From Marmoricola sp. (GTDB lineage: Bacteria; Actinomycetota; Actinomycetes; Propionibacteriales; Nocardioidaceae): DNA of 64,000 bases. Below, one piece after another: positions 36,763 through 45,680 of this stretch (the first letter of the stretch is position 1; every line of letters begins with the position of its first letter). Both the position numbers and the translations under genes were made by a program. The notes under the pieces are model-generated. The model was not told the DNA's origin and ran no database searches. It was given only the letters and a program-made list of their open reading frames with translations. The stretch covers positions 56,908-120,907 of the forward strand of contig JAOPXK010000129.1 of assembly GCA_025965195.1 (NCBI GenBank), written 5' to 3'.

Positions 36763-39102
36763 ATGTCCACTTCCGCTGCCGCGATGCCCCGCTCGCTGGC
36801 CGACCAGCTCCGCAGCTGGCCGGAGGCGCGCGTCGCTCGTTTGCTCGAAGGGCGGCCGGATCTCGCCTCCCCTGCACCGCAGGACTCGGCCCAGCTCGCT
36901 TCCCGCGCCGGCACCCGCGCCTCGATCGGACGGGTGCTCGACCGGCTCACCGTTCTGGAGCTGAGCACCCTCGAGGCCGTCGTGGCCAGCGGCCCGACCT
37001 CCTCGCTCGAGCAGGTCCAGGCGCTGGTGTACGCCGACCCCGCCGTCGTCGCGAGCACCGTCGAACGACTCCAGGACGTCGCCCTGGTGTGGGGCACGCC
37101 GGACGAGCTGCGGGTGCTCGGACCGGTCCCGGACCTGCTCGGCTCCCAGAGCCTCCTCGGACTCGGCGTCGAGGCCCTGCTGTCGTCCTACGGGCCCGCG
37201 CGGATCGCTTCGCTCGTCACCGCGGTCGGCGTGCAGCCGACCGGCGACCGGGCCAGCGACATGCGGACGATCGCGGTCCGGCTCTCCGTGCCCGCTGTCG
37301 TCGAACGCCTGGTGGGCAGTCTGGATCCGAAGGCCAGGGCGATCCTCGACCATCTCGAGCGCACCGGAGCGGACGGCACGATCGGTGCCGCCGGCGAGCC
37401 GACCGACCAGCTGCTCGGCTCCGGACTGCTCATTGCGAAGACCACCGACCGGGTCGCCGTACCTCGTGAGGTGGCGGTGAGCCTTCGCGGCGGGCACCTG
37501 ACCCGTGAACCGGTCGACGTCCCGCCCGCACTCGCCACGTCCGGACGCGACCCCAGGCTCGTCGACCGGACGGCCGGGCACGCCGCCTTCGAGTTCGTCC
37601 GCCACACCGAGCTGTTGCTCGAGACCTGGGGCACCAACCCACCGCCCGGACTGCGGCAGGGCGGCCTGGCCGTCCGCGAGCTGAGGACGGCCGCACAGCT
37701 GCTCCATGTCGAGGACCGCGCCGCTGCCCTCATCATCGAGATCGCTGCGGCCGCCGGACTGCTCGGTATGGGCGCGACCGACGTGTTCGACCAGGCCTGG
37801 CTGCCGACGGATGCCTTCGACCTCTGGAACACCGCGAGTACGTCTCAGCGCTGGGTCACACTCGCGACGGCCTGGCGGGACAACCCTCGGCTGACCGGGC
37901 TGATCGGTGGCCGGCTCAACGGCAAACCCGTCAACGCACTCGCTCCCGAGCTCGAACGACCGGGCCTCCGCGAGGCGCGGCGTACGGCGTTGCAGCTGGT
38001 CGCCGACCTGCCTCCCGGTGAGGTGCTCGCCGCGACGACTGGCCTGCCCTCGCTGCTGGCTCTCAACTCGTGGCACCGACCGCGGCAGCCCAAGAACCGT
38101 TCGGACGCGGTGATGTGGGCTGTCGAGGAGGCTGCTGCGATCGGGGTGACGGCTCTCGGCGGGGTCTCCACGCATGGTCGTGCGCTGCTCGGCGACGACC
38201 CGGAAGCCGTCGTGGCCGTACTCGAGCCGCTGCTGCCGACTGCGGTCGAGCAGGTGATGGTGCAGGCCGACCTCACCGCCGTCGCGCCGGGGCCGTTGTC
38301 ACAGGAGCTCGGCCGCGACCTGGCCGTCGTCGCCGATGTGGAGTCGCGCGGCGGGGCGACGACGTACCGCTTCACCGAGCAGTCCGTGCGTCGCGCCTTC
38401 GACTCCGGCTGGTCGACGGCCGAGATCCACGGCTTCCTCGCCTCCGCATCGAGTACGCCGATCCCACAGGCCCTGGAATACCTCGTCAACGACGTCGCGC
38501 GTCGCTTCGGCAACGTCAGGGTCGGGATGGCCGAGTGCTTCCTGCGCAGCGACGACGAGGCCGTGCTGACCACCCTGGTGCACGACCAGCGAGCCGCTTC
38601 CCTGCGGTTGCGACGGATCGCGCCGACCGTGGTGGTGAGCGACGTCCCTCTCGACGTACTGCTTCCGCGGCTGCGTGAGCTCGGCGTCTCGCCGGTCGTC
38701 GAGGCGGCCGACGGCACCGTCCGGGTGGTCCGTCGCGACGAGTACCGCGCCCGGACACCGCGTTCCGCCGGCGTCGTCTCGAACGAGGCCCGGGACGCGG
38801 CCCGGACGACCGCCCGGGTGACCGCCACGGTGCGCGCCATCCGGTCCGGCGACCGAGCGGCCGAGGTCGACACCAGCCGGCTCGCACCGGTCTCGCCCGC
38901 ATCGTTGCTCGGTTCGCTGCGTGAGGCCACCGAGTCCGGGCGCACCGTGTGGATCGGGTACGTCGACAACCATGGCGCCACCACCGAGCGGGTCGTCGAC
39001 CCGCTGCGGGTCGACGCCGGGCGGCTGTGGGCGCTCGACCACCGGACCGATGAACAGCGGTCCTTCGCGTTGCACCGGATCACCGGCGTACGCCTGCTCT
39101 GA
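36763..39102 (+). CDS. Helicase-associated (XPB/Ssl2 N-terminal-like, Rv0862c-type) protein
   Basis: 779 residues without Walker motifs. The C-terminal third carries the helicase C-terminal/XPB-associated region (PF13625-like), ending in a WYL-like stretch (GRTVWIGYVDNHGATTERVVDPLRV). In Mycobacterium tuberculosis the homologue Rv0862c lies beside the XPB helicase gene Rv0861c; here the XPB gene is 2.1 kb downstream in the same orientation, with a three-gene ABC module between. Likely a partner or regulator of the XPB helicase in DNA repair or transcription. ATG 36763 gives the N-terminus MSTSAAAMPRSLADQL. Confidence 0.82.
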   Translation: MSTSAAAMPRSLADQLRSWPEARVARLLEGRPDLASPAPQDSAQLASRAGTRASIGRVLDRLTVLELSTLEAVVASGPTSSLEQVQALVYADPAVVASTVERLQDVALVWGTPDELRVLGPVPDLLGSQSLLGLGVEALLSSYGPARIASLVTAVGVQPTGDRASDMRTIAVRLSVPAVVERLVGSLDPKARAILDHLERTGADGTIGAAGEPTDQLLGSGLLIAKTTDRVAVPREVAVSLRGGHLTREPVDVPPALATSGRDPRLVDRTAGHAAFEFVRHTELLLETWGTNPPPGLRQGGLAVRELRTAAQLLHVEDRAAALIIEIAAAAGLLGMGATDVFDQAWLPTDAFDLWNTASTSQRWVTLATAWRDNPRLTGLIGGRLNGKPVNALAPELERPGLREARRTALQLVADLPPGEVLAATTGLPSLLALNSWHRPRQPKNRSDAVMWAVEEAAAIGVTALGGVSTHGRALLGDDPEAVVAVLEPLLPTAVEQVMVQADLTAVAPGPLSQELGRDLAVVADVESRGGATTYRFTEQSVRRAFDSGWSTAEIHGFLASASSTPIPQALEYLVNDVARRFGNVRVGMAECFLRSDDEAVLTTLVHDQRAASLRLRRIAPTVVVSDVPLDVLLPRLRELGVSPVVEAADGTVRVVRRDEYRARTPRSAGVVSNEARDAARTTARVTATVRAIRSGDRAAEVDTSRLAPVSPASLLGSLREATESGRTVWIGYVDNHGATTERVVDPLRVDAGRLWALDHRTDEQRSFALHRITGVRLL

Positions 39103-39122
39103 TCCTGCTCTGGTCCTCGAGG

Positions 39123-39151
39123 TTGACACGGCCCTGGTTCAGTGGTTCATT
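39123..39151 (+). promoter_or_regulatory. Sigma-70-type promoter of the GntR-ABC module
   Basis: Perfect -35 TTGACA at 39123-39128, a 17-base spacer and -10 TTCATT at 39146-39151. The -10 lies within the palindromic operator at 39143-39168, so bound regulator would exclude polymerase. Confidence 0.6.
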
Positions 39152-39168
39152 AGTCAAGTAATGAACCA
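39143..39168. promoter_or_regulatory. GntR (YtrA-type) operator
   Basis: Perfect 10-bp arms TGGTTCATTA and TAATGAACCA with a 6-base spacer (GTCAAG). It overlaps the -10 box and an in-frame ATG (39161), arguing that the real gene start is GTG 39188. Confidence 0.85.
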
Positions 39169-39187
39169 ACCGACCAGAGGACCCGCT

Positions 39188-39544
39188 GTGATTGATGACG
39201 GTCGCCCGATCTTCCAGCAGATCGCCGAGGACCTGGAGCGCCAGATCCTCGACGGGACGCTGCCCGAGGAGAGCCAGGCGCCGTCCACCAACGAGCTGGC
39301 CGCGTTCCACCGGATCAACCCGGCCACCGCCGCCAAGGGCCTCAACGAACTGGTCGCATCGGGAATTCTCTACAAGAAACGGGGCATCGGAATGTTCGTC
39401 TCCACTGGCGCCCACGACAAGGTCCTGGCGATTCGCCGTGACGATTTCCAGCGCGAGTACGTCGAACCACTGCTGGCGGAGGCACGCCGTCTCGGCATCG
39501 AACAGAGCCACCTGCTCGTGATGATCAAGGGAGGCCGGGTCTGA
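39188..39544 (+). CDS. GntR-family regulator, YtrA subfamily
   Basis: 118 residues, short as in YtrA: a winged helix (PIFQQIAEDLERQILDGTLP, STNELAAFHRINPATAAKGL) plus a small C-terminal dimerisation helix pair, no ligand domain. GTG 39188 has AGAGG 7 bases upstream and lies after the operator; ATG 39161 is inside the operator. YtrA-type proteins govern the ABC genes next to them, often responding to cell-wall antibiotics. The stop overlaps the start of the ABC ATPase gene. Confidence 0.9.
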   Translation: MIDDGRPIFQQIAEDLERQILDGTLPEESQAPSTNELAAFHRINPATAAKGLNELVASGILYKKRGIGMFVSTGAHDKVLAIRRDDFQREYVEPLLAEARRLGIEQSHLLVMIKGGRV

Positions 39545-40461
39545 TGAACGAGCTCATCGAAGCCACCAACGTGACCAAGAACTACCGCGGAGTCCGTGCA
39601 CTCGATGACGTCACGCTGAGCATCTCCGAGAACTCGATCACCGGCCTGCTCGGGCGCAACGGCGCTGGCAAGACCACCTTGATGAGCCTCCTCACCGCGC
39701 AGGACTTCCTGACCTCAGGGTCGGTGAAGGTGTTCGGGGAGGACCCGCTGGAGAACGACAAGGTGCTCTCACGGATGTGCTTCATCCGCGAGAGCCAGCG
39801 CTACCCCAACAACTTCAAGGTTCGTCACGTGCTCGCCGCGGGCGAGAACTTCTACCCCGACTGGGATGCCGAGCTCGCGGCTTCGCTGGTCGAGGAGTTC
39901 CGGCTGCCTGCCGGGCGACAGGTCGAGAAGCTGTCCCGTGGGATGCGCTCCTCGGTCGGCATCCTGCTCGGGCTGGCCTCGCGGGCGCCGATCACGATCT
40001 TCGACGAGCCGTACCTCGGCCTCGATGCGACCGCACGACAGCAGTTCTACGACGTACTCCTGCGGGAGTACGCCGAGAACCCCCGCACGATCGTGCTCTC
40101 GACGCACCTGATCGACGAGGTCAGCGGACTGCTCTCCGACGTACTCGTGCTCAACGACGGCCGGCTGGTGATGGCCGGTGCCGCCGACGACCTGCGCCAG
40201 CGCGCCACCGTGCTGACCGGGAAGGACGACCGGGTCGCGATCGTTGCCGCCGGGTTGCCGGTCCTGCACCGCGAGGCCCTGGGCGCCTACACCGCGCTCA
40301 CCGTCGATGCCCGCCTCGACGACGAGCGGCGGGCACTCGCGCAGAGCATGTCCGTGGAGATCCAGCCGGTGTCCTTGCAGACCCTCGTCGTGCGAGCCGG
40401 ACTTTCCGAGACAGCCGGGGCGGCTGACCGCACCCTGAGCACCATTGGAGGTGCACGATGA
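39544..40461 (+). CDS. ABC transporter ATP-binding subunit (YtrB-like)
   Basis: 305 residues: Walker A GRNGAGKTT, a slightly divergent signature LSRGMRSSVG, Walker B ITIFDEPYLGLD and H-loop STHLIDEV. Its position between a YtrA-type regulator and a small membrane protein makes it the ATPase of a YtrABC-like exporter. One-base overlap with the regulator gene and 4-bp overlap with the permease gene downstream show tight coupling. Confidence 0.9.
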   Translation: MNELIEATNVTKNYRGVRALDDVTLSISENSITGLLGRNGAGKTTLMSLLTAQDFLTSGSVKVFGEDPLENDKVLSRMCFIRESQRYPNNFKVRHVLAAGENFYPDWDAELAASLVEEFRLPAGRQVEKLSRGMRSSVGILLGLASRAPITIFDEPYLGLDATARQQFYDVLLREYAENPRTIVLSTHLIDEVSGLLSDVLVLNDGRLVMAGAADDLRQRATVLTGKDDRVAIVAAGLPVLHREALGAYTALTVDARLDDERRALAQSMSVEIQPVSLQTLVVRAGLSETAGAADRTLSTIGGAR

Positions 40462-41147
40462 ACCGATCCGTTGCCGTGATGAGGATGCACCTGGTCGACC
40501 GGATCACGCTGTTCCTGATGCCTACCTCGATCCTGGCCGCTTCCTTCGCGATCAACGTCGCGGTCTGGTCGCTGGAGCCGCCGAGCGGCAGCCGGACCAC
40601 CGGCGCGGCGATCTCGGTGTACTGCTTCGTGCTCGCTGCAGCGATGCTCTGCGTCACGAGGGGCCTGCCGTTCGCCCTCGGGATGGGTTCCTCACGACGG
40701 GCGTTCACCCTGGGGACCGGCATGACCGGGCTGGTGCTCGCCCTCGTGATGGGGACGGCGTACCTCGTGCTCAACCGGCTCGAGGTGCTCACCAACGGCT
40801 GGTGGCTGCACGGCGCGTTCTTCGAGCTGCCGTGGTTCCACGGGACTTCGCCTGCGCTCCTGTGGGTGGCGTTCACGGTCGCGTTCCTGGCCGTCTTCAT
40901 GCTCGGCGCGCTGGTGGCCGCGGTCTGGTTCAGGTGGAACAGCTCGTTGCTGGTCATCGGCGCGCCCGCGACGGTCGTGGTCGTCGGTGGCGGGGCCGTC
41001 CTCCTCACCTGGCGACACGGCTGGGACAACATCTGGCACTGGTTCGGCGACCTCACCCCGATGTCCATGACCGGATGGCTGGCCGTCGCAACCGTGGTGT
41101 TCGCCGGGCTGACCTGGGCGACGCTGCGCAGGGTCCGGGCCGCCTGA
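40458..41147 (+). CDS. ABC transporter membrane subunit of the GntR-ABC module
   Basis: 229 residues with six predicted membrane helices and no recognised enzymatic motif. It overlaps the ATPase gene by 4 bp (ATGA) and ends the operon. Highly divergent permeases of this size usually accompany YtrB-like ATPases. Function in export or immunity against a cell-envelope-active compound is inference from context. Confidence 0.8.
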   Translation: MNRSVAVMRMHLVDRITLFLMPTSILAASFAINVAVWSLEPPSGSRTTGAAISVYCFVLAAAMLCVTRGLPFALGMGSSRRAFTLGTGMTGLVLALVMGTAYLVLNRLEVLTNGWWLHGAFFELPWFHGTSPALLWVAFTVAFLAVFMLGALVAAVWFRWNSSLLVIGAPATVVVVGGGAVLLTWRHGWDNIWHWFGDLTPMSMTGWLAVATVVFAGLTWATLRRVRAA

Positions 41148-41198
41148 GCCGGGCCCGAGGTGGTCACGAGTGTCACCGGCGGTCCGTAGACTCTTCAG

Positions 41199-41258
41199 GT
41201 GACTGATCACCCCACGAAAGCACTGGCTGCGCTCGGCTTCCGCGGGGACTCCGAATGA
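41199..41258 (+). CDS. Possible 19-residue leader peptide before the XPB gene
   Basis: GTG 41199 opens a 19-codon frame (TDHPTKALAALGFRGDSE) whose TGA overlaps the XPB ATG (ATGA). Coupling of a short leader to the helicase is possible, but the leader has no good ribosome site of its own, and the XPB gene has GGGGA 6 bases upstream. Low confidence. Confidence 0.3.
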   Translation: MTDHPTKALAALGFRGDSE

Positions 41259-42904
41259 ACGATGGCCCCCTGATCGTCCAGTCGGACAAGACGCTGCTGC
41301 TTGAGGTCGACCACGAGCTGGCGAGCGAGTGCCGCAAGGCGATCGCACCGTTCGCGGAGCTGGAGCGGTCGCCCGAGCACATCCACACCTACCGGCTGAC
41401 ACCCCTGGGTCTCTGGAACGCCCGCGCCGCCGGCCACGACGCCGAGCAGGTCGTGGACACGCTGCTCCTCTACTCCCGCTACGCCGTGCCGCACTCGCTG
41501 CTCGTCGACGTCGCCGAGACGATGGCCCGCTACGGCCGGCTGCGGCTGGACAAGGACCCGGTGCACGGGCTGGTGCTGAGCTCCACCGAACGCGGCGTCT
41601 TCGAAGAGGTGGTCCGCTCCAAGCGCGTCGCCGGGATGCTCGGCGAGCGCATCGACGACACCTCCGTTGCGGTCCACGGCAGTGAGCGCGGCAACCTCAA
41701 GCAGGCCTTGCTGAAGCTGGGCTGGCCGGCCGAGGACTTCGCGGGGTACGTCGACGGCGAGGCCCACGCGATTGCCCTCGACGAGACGGGCTGGAACCTT
41801 CGCGCGTACCAGAAGGAAGCTGCCGAGTCCTTCTGGCACGGCGGCTCCGGAGTCGTCGTACTCCCTTGTGGTGCTGGGAAGACCATCGTCGGAGCGGCCG
41901 CGATGTCGCTCGCGCAGGCCACCACCCTGATCCTCGTCACCAACACCGTCTCGGCCAGGCAGTGGAAGGCAGAGCTGCTCAAGCGGACCACGCTGACCGA
42001 GGACGAGATCGGTGAGTACTCCGGCGCGAAGAAGGAGGTCCGAGCCGTCACCATCGCGACGTACCAGGTCCTCACGCTGCGCCGGAAGGGTGCCTACCCG
42101 CACCTCGACCTGCTCGACGCGAAGGACTGGGGCCTGATCGTGTACGACGAGGTGCACCTGCTCCCCGCGCCGATCTTCCGGATGACCGCGAATCTCCAGG
42201 CCCGCCGTCGAATTGGCCTCACTGCGACCCTGGTTCGTGAGGACGGCCGCGAGGGCGACGTGTTCAGCCTGATCGGTCCGAAGAGGTACGACGCCCCGTG
42301 GAAGGACATCGAGTCGCAGGGCTGGATCGCTCCGGCCGACTGCGTCGAGGTCCGTGTCACGCTGCCCGAGGGCGAGCGGCTTGCCTATGCGACCGCCGAC
42401 CCTGACGAGCGCTACCGGCTGGCTGCGTGCACCTTCGCCAAGACGACGATCGCCGAGAAGCTCGTCGAACAGCACCGGGGTGAGCCGACCCTCGTGATCG
42501 GGCAGTACCTCGACCAGCTCGACGAGCTCGGCGAGCACCTCGGCGCTCCTGTGATCAAGGGCTCCACGACCGTCAAGGAGCGCGAAGAGCTCTTCGAGGC
42601 GTTCCGGACCGGTGACATCGACCTGCTGGTCGTCTCCAAGGTCGCGAACTTCTCCGTCGACCTGCCTTCTGCCGCCGTGGCGATCCAGGTGTCCGGGTCG
42701 TTCGGATCGCGACAGGAGGAGGCGCAGCGCCTCGGCCGGTTGCTGCGTCCCAAGGAGATCGGCGCCGATGGCACGCAGAAGCCGGCCCGGTTCTACGCGA
42801 TCGTCTCCCGCGACACCGTCGACGCCGACTTCGCCCAGAACAGGCAGCGCTTCCTGGCCGAGCAGGGCTACGCCTACCGGATCGTCGACGCCGCCGACAT
42901 CTGA
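41255..42904 (+). CDS. XPB-type DNA repair helicase
   Basis: 549 residues, bacterial XPB (ERCC3/Rv0861c type), a 3'-5' SF2 helicase of nucleotide-excision-type repair or transcription-coupled processes. An N-terminal damage-recognition-like region (about 1-170) is followed by motif I LPCGAGKT (about 204-211), the DEVH box in YDEVHLLP (about 298), motif III LTATLVRED and motif VI EEAQRLGRLLRPK. All are intact. ATG 41255 has GGGGA upstream. Its usual partner gene (36763) is separated from it by the GntR-ABC module. Confidence 0.95.
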   Translation: MNDGPLIVQSDKTLLLEVDHELASECRKAIAPFAELERSPEHIHTYRLTPLGLWNARAAGHDAEQVVDTLLLYSRYAVPHSLLVDVAETMARYGRLRLDKDPVHGLVLSSTERGVFEEVVRSKRVAGMLGERIDDTSVAVHGSERGNLKQALLKLGWPAEDFAGYVDGEAHAIALDETGWNLRAYQKEAAESFWHGGSGVVVLPCGAGKTIVGAAAMSLAQATTLILVTNTVSARQWKAELLKRTTLTEDEIGEYSGAKKEVRAVTIATYQVLTLRRKGAYPHLDLLDAKDWGLIVYDEVHLLPAPIFRMTANLQARRRIGLTATLVREDGREGDVFSLIGPKRYDAPWKDIESQGWIAPADCVEVRVTLPEGERLAYATADPDERYRLAACTFAKTTIAEKLVEQHRGEPTLVIGQYLDQLDELGEHLGAPVIKGSTTVKEREELFEAFRTGDIDLLVVSKVANFSVDLPSAAVAIQVSGSFGSRQEEAQRLGRLLRPKEIGADGTQKPARFYAIVSRDTVDADFAQNRQRFLAEQGYAYRIVDAADI

Positions 42905-42916
42905 CGAGTCGAGTGC

Positions 42917-43465
42917 TCAGCTGGCCCACTCCGCGATGGTCATCACCTCGGCCTGGCGGGGGAAGACCTTCTCGGTGAGCACCCGGTGCACCTCTTCGTC
43001 GGCGTCGAGGCAGCCGTCGCTCAGCACGACCAGTCCGTAGTCGAGGTCGGCGGCCTGCCGCAGGGTGGACAGCACCACGCCACTGGTGGCGATGCCACAG
43101 AGCACCAGCTCGTCGATGCCCTTGGCCCGGAGCACCACTTCGAGATCACTCCCGGTGAACGCACTGACCCGCCGCTTGGTGACGACGACGTCGCCGGGCG
43201 CGGGTGCAACCGCGTCGTGGACGGCGTTCACGGCGTCGGTCTGGACGAGGCGACCACTCGAGGAGGCGACCGAGAATGCCTTGTTGCGCGGGCTGATCTC
43301 GGGGTGCCCGGCCCGGAAGCCGACCACCACGTAGATCACCGGCACGTCGATCTTGCGGGCGGCAGCGATGGCGACGTTGATCCGCTGGAGGTAGCCGGGA
43401 TCGGCGGGATGGCGCTGCACGATGTCTGTCTGCACGTCCATGACCAGTAGTGCACTGTTCGTCAT
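42917..43465 (-). CDS. Isochorismatase-family cysteine hydrolase
   Basis: 182 residues. The catalytic triad Asp10 (VMDVQTD), Lys97 (VTKRRVSAF) and Cys123 (LCGIATSGV) is intact, as in nicotinamidases and other amidohydrolases of this fold; the histidines of nicotinamidase are not evident, so the substrate is open. ATG 43465 starts 6 bp from the stop of the DHA2 exporter gene upstream, so it is probably the last gene of a MarR-MFS-hydrolase operon and may detoxify the exporter's substrate. Confidence 0.88.
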   Translation of the reverse strand: MTNSALLVMDVQTDIVQRHPADPGYLQRINVAIAAARKIDVPVIYVVVGFRAGHPEISPRNKAFSVASSSGRLVQTDAVNAVHDAVAPAPGDVVVTKRRVSAFTGSDLEVVLRAKGIDELVLCGIATSGVVLSTLRQAADLDYGLVVLSDGCLDADEEVHRVLTEKVFPRQAEVMTIAEWAS

Positions 43466-43470
43466 CGGAA

Positions 43471-45189
43471 TCAGTCCTGTTCTGCTTGAAGGGATGAGGC
43501 GGTTACGAGGATGGGAGCAGCAGCCCGCTCGTGCGGCCCGCGGAGCAGCGAGGCGATCGCCGCGATGACGGCCATCACGGCGGCTGCCGTGAAGACGATC
43601 TCCAGGCCGTGGTGAAAGGGGCCCGAGACGAGCTGGGGGAAGAATGTGTGACCGGTCAGCACGGCGACGTTGTGCGCGGGCAGGTGTTGCAGCGTGCCGG
43701 TCCCCGAGAGCAGGTGCGCGATCGGGTTGTTGCCGAGGAACGCTGCGAACAGCGTGCTCACCGGTGGCAGGTTCGCGACATGTGCCGCGGTGTCGGCCGG
43801 GACGCCCTGGGACGTCAGTCCGCTCTCGAGTCCGCTCGGCAGTCGCGAGGCGAGCCCGGTGATCATCAGCGAGAAGAAGATGCCGATCGACAACGACGTA
43901 CCCGAGTTCTGAAAGGTCGATCGCATGCCCGAGGCGACGCCACGCTCCGCGGGATCGACGCTGCTCATGATCGCGGAGGTGTTGGGGGCGGAGAACATTC
44001 CCTGGCCGATGCCGCTGACGACGAGGAGCACGGCGAAGAGCCGGTAGTCGAAGTCGACCGGGAGCGCGATCAGCCCGACGAACGACAGCGCGACCAGGCA
44101 GAGCCCTCCCGTCGAGAAGAGCCGGGCCCCGAACCGGTCGGACAGGTAGCCCGATGCCGGACCCGCGATGAGGAAGCCGACGGTCAACGGGAGCATGTAG
44201 ATCCCTGCCCACAAAGGGGTCTGCTCATAGTCATAGCCGTGGATCGGCAACCAGATCCCCTGCAGCCAGATGATCAGCATGAACTGCAGGCCGCCTCGGG
44301 CGACTGAGGTGAGCAGGGCGGCGAGATTGCCGGCTGCGAAGGCCCGCACACGGAACAGCCCGAGCCGGAACATCGGTTCGGCGACCTTGTTCTCCACAGC
44401 GCAGAACGCCACCAGCAGGAGCAGCCCGCCGCCGAGCCCGGCGATCACGACGGGGTTGGTCCAGCCGGTCGCGTGTCCGCCGTACGGCTGGATGCCGTAG
44501 GTGATGGCAGCGAGGACGCCGCTGAGGCCGGCCGTGAACGTGAGCGTCCCGGCCCAGTCGATCCTCGCGGGCCGACGGGACCCGACCTCGCGCAGGCTGC
44601 GGTAGGACCAGATCGACCCGAACACGCCGACCGGAACGCTCACCCAGAACACGGCGTGCCAGTCGATGGCAGCAAGCAGGCCACCGACGACCAGGCCGAG
44701 GAACTGTCCGGCGAGCGCGGTGATCTGGTTGACACCCAGGGCCATCCCGCGCTGTGAAGCGGGGAACGCGTCGGTGAGGATCGCCGCCGAGTTGCCGGTG
44801 AGCATGGCGCCGCCGAACGCCTGCACCACCCGCCAGCCGATCAGCCACAGCGCTCCCGCTCCGTGCCGGTACGGATCGAGGGAGAGTGCGAGGGAGGCCG
44901 CGGCGAAGATGACGAAGCCGAAGTTGTACATCTTGACCCGGCCGAACATGTCGCCGAGCCGACCGAGCGAGACCACGAGCACAGCGGAGACGAGCAGGTA
45001 GCCCAGGATCATCCAGAGCAGATAGCTGATGTTGCCCGGGGCGAGCGGGTCGAGGCCGATGCCACGGAAGATCGCGGGCAGCGAGATGATCACGATCGAG
45101 CCGTCGATCGCGGAGATGAGGACGCCGAGGGTGGTGTTCGACAGGGCCACCCACTTGTAGCGGTCCGACTCGGTTTGCGCTGCTGTCAC
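43471..45189 (-). CDS. DHA2-family MFS exporter
   Basis: 572 residues with 14 predicted membrane helices. Helix 1 contains ISAIDGSIVIISLPAIF (the DHA2 motif with Asp), followed by a short periplasmic insert, and motif C is near GVNQITALAGQFLGLVVGG. Its N-terminus overlaps the MarR stop by 4 bp. Likely drug or metabolite exporter regulated by that MarR. The C-terminus is hydrophilic and short. Confidence 0.9.
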   Translation of the reverse strand: MTAAQTESDRYKWVALSNTTLGVLISAIDGSIVIISLPAIFRGIGLDPLAPGNISYLLWMILGYLLVSAVLVVSLGRLGDMFGRVKMYNFGFVIFAAASLALSLDPYRHGAGALWLIGWRVVQAFGGAMLTGNSAAILTDAFPASQRGMALGVNQITALAGQFLGLVVGGLLAAIDWHAVFWVSVPVGVFGSIWSYRSLREVGSRRPARIDWAGTLTFTAGLSGVLAAITYGIQPYGGHATGWTNPVVIAGLGGGLLLLVAFCAVENKVAEPMFRLGLFRVRAFAAGNLAALLTSVARGGLQFMLIIWLQGIWLPIHGYDYEQTPLWAGIYMLPLTVGFLIAGPASGYLSDRFGARLFSTGGLCLVALSFVGLIALPVDFDYRLFAVLLVVSGIGQGMFSAPNTSAIMSSVDPAERGVASGMRSTFQNSGTSLSIGIFFSLMITGLASRLPSGLESGLTSQGVPADTAAHVANLPPVSTLFAAFLGNNPIAHLLSGTGTLQHLPAHNVAVLTGHTFFPQLVSGPFHHGLEIVFTAAAVMAVIAAIASLLRGPHERAAAPILVTASSLQAEQD

Positions 45190-45626
45190 AAGCGCTCAGC
45201 CAGCCGGTCCAGCAGCGGGATCACGGCTGTGAGCCGGCGACGCTCAGCAGGAGTGAAGTCCTCGGAGAGCACGTGCGCGATGAGCTGGACGCTCTCGGAG
45301 CGCCGGTCCTGCAGCACGGCTCGGCCGGCGTCGGTCAGCGACATCAGCACCCGGCGGCCGTCAGCGGCGTCGCCCCGACGAGCGACCAGCGCACGTTCCT
45401 CGAGGGCGGCCAGCGTGGTGCCCATCGCCTGGGGTCGCACGCCCTCCTCGTCAGCCAGGACGCCGGGAGTGGTGTCGCCGTGCCGGTCCAGCCGGGCCAC
45501 CACGGATGCCTCGGAGAGCGTCAGGTCGCCCACGGCGTGCGCCCGACGCAGCCGCCGCGCGATCCGCCCTATCGCGAGCTTGAGACTGGCTGCCGCGCGC
45601 TCGGTTTCAGAGAGGTCCTGGCCCAT
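45186..45626 (-). CDS. MarR-family regulator of the DHA2 exporter
   Basis: 146 residues with a MarR winged helix (GVLADEEGVRPQAMGTTLAAL and wing GDAADGRRVLMSL). ATG 45626 is used; the in-frame TTG 45638 upstream is unlikely and has no ribosome site. It overlaps the MFS gene by 4 bp and should repress it. The upstream AT-rich stretch (45628-45655) probably contains the promoter and binding site, but I see only a weak inverted repeat there. Confidence 0.85.
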   Translation of the reverse strand: MGQDLSETERAAASLKLAIGRIARRLRRAHAVGDLTLSEASVVARLDRHGDTTPGVLADEEGVRPQAMGTTLAALEERALVARRGDAADGRRVLMSLTDAGRAVLQDRRSESVQLIAHVLSEDFTPAERRRLTAVIPLLDRLAERL

Positions 45627-45680
45627 ATTTAGTAACAATAGGCTTATCAGTCTGTTGGAACAAAGGCGGGCCGGCCCGGG

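Noticed and set aside
45628..45660. AT-rich stretch before the second MarR gene as an operator
   Set aside because: Only a weak, short inverted repeat (TAA...TTA) is present; promoter likely, operator not demonstrable.
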